Assembly: GCA_009774255.1 (NCBI GenBank)
Contig: VSNK01000115.1
Location: 6,542-16,081, forward strand
DNA: 9,540 nt
Source: Faecalicatena sp.
GTDB lineage: Bacteria > Bacillota > Clostridia > Lachnospirales > Lachnospiraceae
Reading direction: 5' to 3'
The notes below the pieces were generated by a model. It had not been told where the DNA came from, did no database searches, and saw only the letters and a list, made by a program, of their open reading frames with translations. Positions within the stretch are counted from its first letter, which is position 1, and each line of letters starts with the position of its first letter. Shown piece by piece: positions 5,031 to 9,540 of the stretch. The translations under genes were made by a program, and so were the position numbers.

Positions 5031-7034
5031 GCATTAAAAAATCTCAGAAAAAATTTTTCCTTCTACTCCCTTTATCTCCTGTCCGTATCTCTTGTGATTA
5101 CCGTATATTTCACGTTTACTTCTTTCTCTGTGAACGAAGTCATGCTGAAGAAAATATCGGAGGACGGACGAGTGGAATCCATGTGCGGTGTGATCTCCGT
5201 GTTTCTGGTGATATTTGTTATTTTTTATATGTCCTACTCCAATCGCTTCTTTCTGAGGCGCCGTACCAAAGAGCTTGGCATTTATGCATTGCTGGGTTAC
5301 AATATGTCTCAGATCCTTTCCCTGCTGACAATGGAAACGGTTCTGATCGGTATCGGTTCTCTCATTCTGGGCCTGGTATTGGGAGCATTGTCACATAAAG
5401 GAATTGTATATGCGGTCACTTCACTTCTACATCTGTCCATAGACCATGCGGGGATTCCATTTTTTTCACCGGATGCGGTCCTGCGCACCGTCCTTTTTAT
5501 CGCAGTGGTTCTGATTGTGATTGCCCTGTCCAACGCCCGTTTCCTGTATCAGGTCACTCTGATCGAGCTGGTTCGATTCGAAAAAAGTGCGGAAGCGAAA
5601 ATCAAATTCAGAAAAATGCCTGCCATACTTGGTTTGCTCCTGATCCTGACCGGCTATGGGCTGTCTCTGGATATCTTCCGGGGAGCCAAGTCAGTCTGGT
5701 TCACCGTTGGATTTTATCCTGCGGGACTTCTGACCGCCCTGTCCGTGGCGTGCGGAACCGTATTATTTATTGCATTTTTTCTTCCTTTAGTCGTGCGGAA
5801 AAGCAAACAGAACAAGAAACGATTTTACACCGAGACCAGGATCGTGACCGCCCCCAATTTTATTTATCGGATTCGATCTAACGCAAAGACCCTGATCATG
5901 CTGACCCTTTTATCGGCCGCGGTGCTGACAGTCTCCAGCGTCATGGCACTGACGATCTATTATCCGATCGCCGCCGTTTCCAGAATCGCGCCCTCCGAGC
6001 TGGAAGCCCGGATAGAAGACGCCCGTCAGATATCTGAAGTAAAGCAGATCGTCAGCAAATATGCGCCGGATGCTTCCGTGTCCTTTACGCAGACAGACCT
6101 TTTGAAGGTCACCGCATCCGCAGATCAGCTTCCCATGGAATACAGTGTCGGGTCTTCCAAAGGAACCTCCGAGAATGAGAACATTGCCAGAACAGCGGGC
6201 TTTGAATGTATTTCCTGTTCCCAGTACCGTTCTCTTTTACAGGCTCAGGAAGATAAGAAATCTGCGGACCAGATGAAAGAGTTAAATGAAAACGAATGTA
6301 TTCTCGTAAAATACCAGCCAAATGCGGACGTAAGCGACGAAGCCGGCAGTATTTATACTTTACATGCGAGCGGCCGGGAAATTCCCCTCAGCGTAAGAGA
6401 GACCACGCTCCGAAACACGATTTCATTTGCCAACAGCGTAGGAACGCTGATCGTCAGCGATGCTGTCTATGCGCAGCTTGGAGCCTGCGTGGAGCCTGAG
6501 GCCAGTATTCTGAGCATCAATGGGAAAGCAATCGAAAAGTGTGAAAGTCTGTTCGCGGAAATCAGCAGCCTTTTGGACGGCAGCCCGTATCTGCAGGGAC
6601 ATTCCCACAGGATCCATGTGATTACCGAGGCAAGCAGTTCCACCTTCCTCCTGATTGGATTTTTGGTTGTTCTGTTTTTCATTGCGGCAGGCTCCATCTT
6701 ATATTTTAACAATGTTTCCGCGGTTTCCGATTCAAAGGCAGATTATGAAATCCTCAATAAAATGGGATATTCCGCCGCAAGCCTGAAGCGTATCGTCCGA
6801 AAACAGGTTCTGACCTTTTTTGGCATCCCTTTCCTTTTCGGGCTGATCGACTGTATCTTTGCGACCATCATTTACAAAACAGGGCTGATGCAAAATCTGC
6901 TCGGTAATTCCATTGTGCTGTATTTTCCTACGATAATCGCCGTCGCCGCGACTGCTTTTATCTACTTTATATATTACTGCATTACGGTCCATACTTGTAC
7001 CCATATCCTCCTCGACACAAATGCTTCAAAATAA
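4995..7034 (+). CDS. FtsX-family ABC permease, BceB-type
   Basis: A 679-residue membrane subunit partnering the ATPase 12 bp upstream. About ten hydrophobic helices can be placed (near 25-45, 64-82, 112-133, 160-180, 208-222, 240-265, 298-323, 550-571, 605-628 and 640-665). A large hydrophilic domain of ~225 residues (324-548) between helices seven and eight should face outside. This 7 + domain + 3 layout and the length match BceB permeases, whose external domain takes part in peptide recognition. FtsX-like stretches include RRRTKELGIYALLG (88-101) and, in the second half, the DYEILNKMGYS segment (583-593). The start is ambiguous because of an 18-bp duplication giving four in-frame ATGs. The likely role is peptide detoxification and flux sensing; the substrate cannot be read from sequence. 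Confidence 0.92.
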   Translation: MNTLSMMNTLSMALKNLRKNFSFYSLYLLSVSLVITVYFTFTSFSVNEVMLKKISEDGRVESMCGVISVFLVIFVIFYMSYSNRFFLRRRTKELGIYALLGYNMSQILSLLTMETVLIGIGSLILGLVLGALSHKGIVYAVTSLLHLSIDHAGIPFFSPDAVLRTVLFIAVVLIVIALSNARFLYQVTLIELVRFEKSAEAKIKFRKMPAILGLLLILTGYGLSLDIFRGAKSVWFTVGFYPAGLLTALSVACGTVLFIAFFLPLVVRKSKQNKKRFYTETRIVTAPNFIYRIRSNAKTLIMLTLLSAAVLTVSSVMALTIYYPIAAVSRIAPSELEARIEDARQISEVKQIVSKYAPDASVSFTQTDLLKVTASADQLPMEYSVGSSKGTSENENIARTAGFECISCSQYRSLLQAQEDKKSADQMKELNENECILVKYQPNADVSDEAGSIYTLHASGREIPLSVRETTLRNTISFANSVGTLIVSDAVYAQLGACVEPEASILSINGKAIEKCESLFAEISSLLDGSPYLQGHSHRIHVITEASSSTFLLIGFLVVLFFIAAGSILYFNNVSAVSDSKADYEILNKMGYSAASLKRIVRKQVLTFFGIPFLFGLIDCIFATIIYKTGLMQNLLGNSIVLYFPTIIAVAATAFIYFIYYCITVHTCTHILLDTNASK

Positions 7035-7060
7035 AGTATGCGTCCCCAGGAAATTTTCTC

Positions 7061-7089
7061 TGGAATAAAACAGAGGCACAAGATATAAT
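7061..7089 (+). promoter_or_regulatory. Candidate promoter before the NarL-type kinase
   Basis: A perfect TATAAT (7084-7089) has TGGAAT (7061-7066, three of six matches) 17 bp upstream. Its last two bases are the first two of the 18-bp hairpin arm, so transcription from it would begin around 7096, within that arm. Confidence 0.45.
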
Positions 7090-7150
7090 GATGCCAGCGT
7101 CAAAAGGTCGTTCTTTTTGACGCTGGCATCATACTTGGCGCTGGTATCAT
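7088..7150 (+). other. Perfect 18-bp hairpin with a third, competing arm
   Basis: ATGATGCCAGCGTCAAAA (7088-7105) is exactly complementary to 7115-7132 across a 9-nt loop. A diverged copy of the right arm, GGCGCTGGTATCAT (7137-7150), can also pair with 7088-7101 through twelve Watson-Crick and two G-U pairs. No U-run follows the stem, so it is not a normal terminator. It sits between the permease and the kinase gene, 37 nt before the kinase start, and could be an attenuator, a processing site or a mobile palindromic repeat. Confidence 0.75.
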
Positions 7151-7187
7151 ATCATTGTGAATAAAGAGTTCAGAAAGGCGGGAAGAA

Positions 7188-8747
7188 ATGAAAAAGTCTG
7201 TATGGAAGTTTTTATTTTTCATAAATTATATTCTGCTCCTTTTTTATATGCGCTGCGTACTTCGCCAGGAGCCCCCCGCCGTGAACATCTATATTCCTCT
7301 GCTGATTTCGACTTTGATGCTGATCGATATCACCTTCATCGATTCCTGCAATATCCGTGAAAACAGTGTAGTCTCCCTGTTCTGCGGGCTGTTGGCTCTG
7401 GAGAGCTGGTATCTGCTTCTGGCTTCCCGGGAAGGGCGGACAGAACGCTTCCTTTTCGCGGCGCTAAGCCCGGTAACCTGTACTCTGTCCATTCGATTTG
7501 CCCTGATGTTCCTTTTTCAGGACAGCGGTTATCGTTTCCGCAGGACAGTCAATGTCCTGCTTTCCGTGACCTGTATCGGCTCCCTTGCCGGACTTGCCTT
7601 ATCAGGCCGAATATTTGCCGGTTTATACGGAATTCAATTTCTTGTGGGATGGTCATGCTTTTTCATTCTTCTGATCTGTCACCGCAAACGGATCCTGTTT
7701 GTCCTGAAAAGTGAATGGAAATGTATTTCATGTTCCTTGCTCGTTATCACCATCCCGTTTTTCTTTTACTGGCTTGCCGCAAAAAATATAAGAAACCCGG
7801 CTTCCAACTTTGGAATTTATCTGCCGATGCTTCTGTTCTTTTTGAGTGTTCACAGCATCGTATTTCGAGAACACAGCAGCAGCCCCCTTTCCGCCGTTTT
7901 CAGCAGAAAGCAGTCCGCGCTGATTCTCTGCTGTGCGCTTCTTGTGATCGTACTGCTGACTCTGACTTCCAAAGGTGGCCCAGAACATTTATTTGTCCCG
8001 GTAAATGCATTATTCGCTTTTATTTATCTGTGCAATATCATTCTCGGGCAGAATTTCGCACAGGGAAAAGGGAACATAATAGTGGAAAGCAGCTATCTTG
8101 CCGAACTGCGGCGGCTGCAGCACGAAGAACTGCTGAAAGCAGAATTTGCCGATTTTCTCCATGATGAGGTACTACAGGATCTTCTTTCCGTGAAAAATAT
8201 GATGACCAAATCCCATCGCCCCGATGTGCAGGACTTGATTCTGGAGACTCTGGATGAGCTGAACGGACACATTCGGGAACAGATGCAGGACTACCACCCT
8301 GTCATCCTCAAAAACCTTACGGCAAAAGAGAATTATCAAAATCTCATCGAAGCAGTCTCCCAGTCCTTTCCACAGCGGACGATCACGGTCTTCTTTGACT
8401 GCCCTGACGACCTGTTCCTGGTGGAGCCCTGGCATATCGTGGTGTATCGTCTGCTCAGAGAACTTCTTACAAATGTGTTCAAGCACTCCGACGGCAGCCG
8501 CGTCCGGATCTCGCTCAGCCAGGAAAACAACCGGATTGGATTATGTGTCCGTGATAACGGAAGCGCCCCTTGTGGCTGTCTCACCGCCGCAGACAAGACC
8601 AGGCATAAGGGAATTGCCTCCATGGCCGAGCAGGTACAGAGAATAAACGGCTCTATGGTGATCTCAGACGATGTGCCGCAGGGCGTCTGCGTACGGATCA
8701 CCCTGCCCATGAAAGGAGATGTTTCTTATCAATATTTTGTTAGTTGA
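7188..8747 (+). CDS. Polytopic NarL-type sensor histidine kinase (HisKA_3)
   Basis: A 519-residue membrane kinase. The first ~290 residues contain eight to ten hydrophobic helices (clear ones near 34-50, 61-79, 88-110, 146-163, 178-196, 208-224, 244-260 and 266-286) with short loops, so the signal is probably sensed in or at the membrane. The dimerisation domain carries LHDEVLQDL with His325, as in DesK/NarX-type kinases. The ATPase part shows the N-box LLRELLTNVFKHS (422-434), Asp456-Asn-Gly, and a short G-box GIASM (475-479). It follows the transporter genes after 153 bp and overlaps the regulator gene by 29 bp. The ribosome site is weak (GGCGGGAAG). It likely reports transporter activity or peptide presence; this is inferred from context. 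Confidence 0.92.
   Translation: MKKSVWKFLFFINYILLLFYMRCVLRQEPPAVNIYIPLLISTLMLIDITFIDSCNIRENSVVSLFCGLLALESWYLLLASREGRTERFLFAALSPVTCTLSIRFALMFLFQDSGYRFRRTVNVLLSVTCIGSLAGLALSGRIFAGLYGIQFLVGWSCFFILLICHRKRILFVLKSEWKCISCSLLVITIPFFFYWLAAKNIRNPASNFGIYLPMLLFFLSVHSIVFREHSSSPLSAVFSRKQSALILCCALLVIVLLTLTSKGGPEHLFVPVNALFAFIYLCNIILGQNFAQGKGNIIVESSYLAELRRLQHEELLKAEFADFLHDEVLQDLLSVKNMMTKSHRPDVQDLILETLDELNGHIREQMQDYHPVILKNLTAKENYQNLIEAVSQSFPQRTITVFFDCPDDLFLVEPWHIVVYRLLRELLTNVFKHSDGSRVRISLSQENNRIGLCVRDNGSAPCGCLTAADKTRHKGIASMAEQVQRINGSMVISDDVPQGVCVRITLPMKGDVSYQYFVS
8712..8730 (+). promoter_or_regulatory. Ribosome binding site abutting the annotated start of the NarL-type regulator
   Basis: AAAGGAG (8712-8718) directly touches ATG 8719. 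At 9 nt spacing, where the ATPase gene has its ATG after the same AAAGGAGATGTT sequence, this gene has the in-frame codon ATC (8728-8730). Confidence 0.55.
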
Positions 8748-9345
8748 TGACCATATGCTTTTCGCGAAAAGCCTCTCCGTGGCTTTAGATGAGTATGACG
8801 GAATCGATCAATTCTGTTCCACCCAGGATATTCAGGGACTGGAGCAGATGATTCGGGAGTGTCATACGGATATCATATTAATGGATATTAACCTCCGCAA
8901 TATGAGCGATACCGACGGCCTGTCACTCGCGTCAGATTTGCTGCACTCGAATCCTGCGCTGAAGATCGTCATTCTTACGGGCTACGATCTGCCGGTATAT
9001 CGTCATGAAGCCAGGCGGATCGGGATCAGCGGTTTTCTCAGTAAAAATATCAGTCCGGATGATCTGGTCGCGTCCCTGTTCCAGGTCCTCCGGGGAGGCA
9101 CCTGCTTTCCTCCTGAAAATGATAACATGCTGATCGAAGATCTGACCAATATGGAAAAGAAAATATTACAGCTCATCAGCAGCGGAAAAAAACGCAGAAT
9201 CGTTGCCGACGAGCTGTGTATGAGCGAACGTACGCTCTCCAATCATTTGCAGCATATTTTTGAAAAACTGGAGGTTTCCTCCGTGGTGGAAGCAGTGACA
9301 AAGGCAATCCGGCTGGGGTATATTTCGCCTTTGTTTGATGCTTGA
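8719..9345 (+). CDS. NarL/LuxR-family response regulator
   Basis: A 208-residue regulator expected to be phosphorylated by the kinase encoded just before it, whose gene it overlaps by 29 bp (translational coupling likely). The receiver domain has Asp10/Asp11 (LLVDDHMLF), phospho-acceptor Asp56 in ILMDINLR, Thr87 and Lys109. The C-terminal ~65 residues form a LuxR-type helix-turn-helix (LTNMEKKILQLISSG ... MSERTLSNHLQHIFEKL), with GKKRRIVADE in place of the usual GxSNKEIA. The probable target is the transporter promoter near 4156-4202 (inference). The start at 8719 is uncertain: its Shine-Dalgarno touches the ATG, and the family consensus beginning (M-x-I-L-L-V-D-D-H) aligns better with residue 4, an ATC codon. 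No terminator is seen after the stop; a structured repeat begins 36 bp later. Confidence 0.92.
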   Translation: MFLINILLVDDHMLFAKSLSVALDEYDGIDQFCSTQDIQGLEQMIRECHTDIILMDINLRNMSDTDGLSLASDLLHSNPALKIVILTGYDLPVYRHEARRIGISGFLSKNISPDDLVASLFQVLRGGTCFPPENDNMLIEDLTNMEKKILQLISSGKKRRIVADELCMSERTLSNHLQHIFEKLEVSSVVEAVTKAIRLGYISPLFDA

Positions 9346-9380
9346 GCAGACAGAAATCTTCCGGGAAATCGGCTGAAATC

Positions 9381-9540
9381 TGTTACAGTTCACTGGCCAG
9401 CCAGCGAACTGTAACGAATTCAGCCCATTTTAAGTCGCCTTCGGCGATCCTAAGCGCCAGCGACGCTTTGTTTAGGACGGACCGGCAAGGAGTGTAGACG
9501 GGCTGAATTCTATTCAAGGTGCAGCGTGCATCCTCTCAAT
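9381..9540 (-). repeat. Structured repeat element, unit 3 (partial, runs off window)
   Basis: The first 39 bp (9381-9419) are identical to 2576-2614 of unit 1. The second stem is again 11 bp but different in sequence: GAATTCAGCCC (9416-9426) with GGGCTGAATTC (9500-9510). It encloses TCGCC-TTC-GGCGA (9435-9447) and an extra hairpin (TCCTAA 9448-9453 with TTAGGA 9472-9477, extended by GCG/CGC). GTGCAGCG near 9520 matches the last hairpin of the other units; the right outer arm lies beyond 9540. Confidence 0.8.

Noticed and set aside
7088..7132. 18-bp hairpin as an intrinsic terminator of the transporter genes
   Set aside because: The T-run is inside the stem beside the loop and no U-tract follows the stem, so it does not fit the standard terminator layout.
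7715..8164. 149-codon plus-strand frame inside the NarL-type kinase gene
   Set aside because: It is out of frame with a clear kinase gene, without a ribosome site or recognisable domain.

Overview
The window looks like accessory chromosomal DNA from a low-to-moderate-GC Clostridia, most likely a gut Lachnospiraceae. The grounds are AGGAGG-type ribosome binding sites before most genes, an AgrC/AgrA-like (GHKL plus LytTR) pair, a BceAB-type peptide transporter, and a PD-(D/E)XK 'Rpn-like' protein of a kind that is abundant in that family. The assignment rests on gene-family flavour, not on a phylogenetic marker.

Left block, minus strand (2503 down to 9): a candidate promoter, a LytTR response regulator, a seven-helix GHKL histidine kinase overlapping it by 4 bp, and 25 bp further on a 104-residue acidic protein whose C-terminal half is four 14-residue repeats. 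This looks like one signalling operon with an unexplained small third gene.

Middle block (2561 to about 4130): a minus-strand PD-(D/E)XK nuclease-like gene with a long coiled tail and a 5' leader of roughly 185 nt. Directly at its 3' end, sharing its stop codon, lies a tandem array of two complete structured repeat elements of about 145 bp plus the edge of another. A third member of the family starts at 9381 and leaves the window on the right. The elements keep their stems while the stem sequences change, and the few imperfect pairs all become G-U pairs on the minus strand. This is the strongest candidate for something undescribed here.

Right block, plus strand (4156 to 9345): an ABC ATPase, a ten-helix FtsX-type permease of the BceB kind, then, after a 153-bp gap holding a perfect 18-bp hairpin, a polytopic NarL-type histidine kinase and a LuxR/NarL response regulator that overlap by 29 bp. 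Together they look like a sensing and resistance module for an antimicrobial peptide or similar envelope stress. The transporter is of the type usually served by a BceRS (OmpR-type) pair, but the regulator here is NarL-type.

The gene-free stretches longer than 300 bases are 2454-2874 (the repeat array and the LytTR operon promoter) and 3901-4232 (divergent promoters). No tRNA, rRNA, CRISPR array or recognised insertion sequence was seen.
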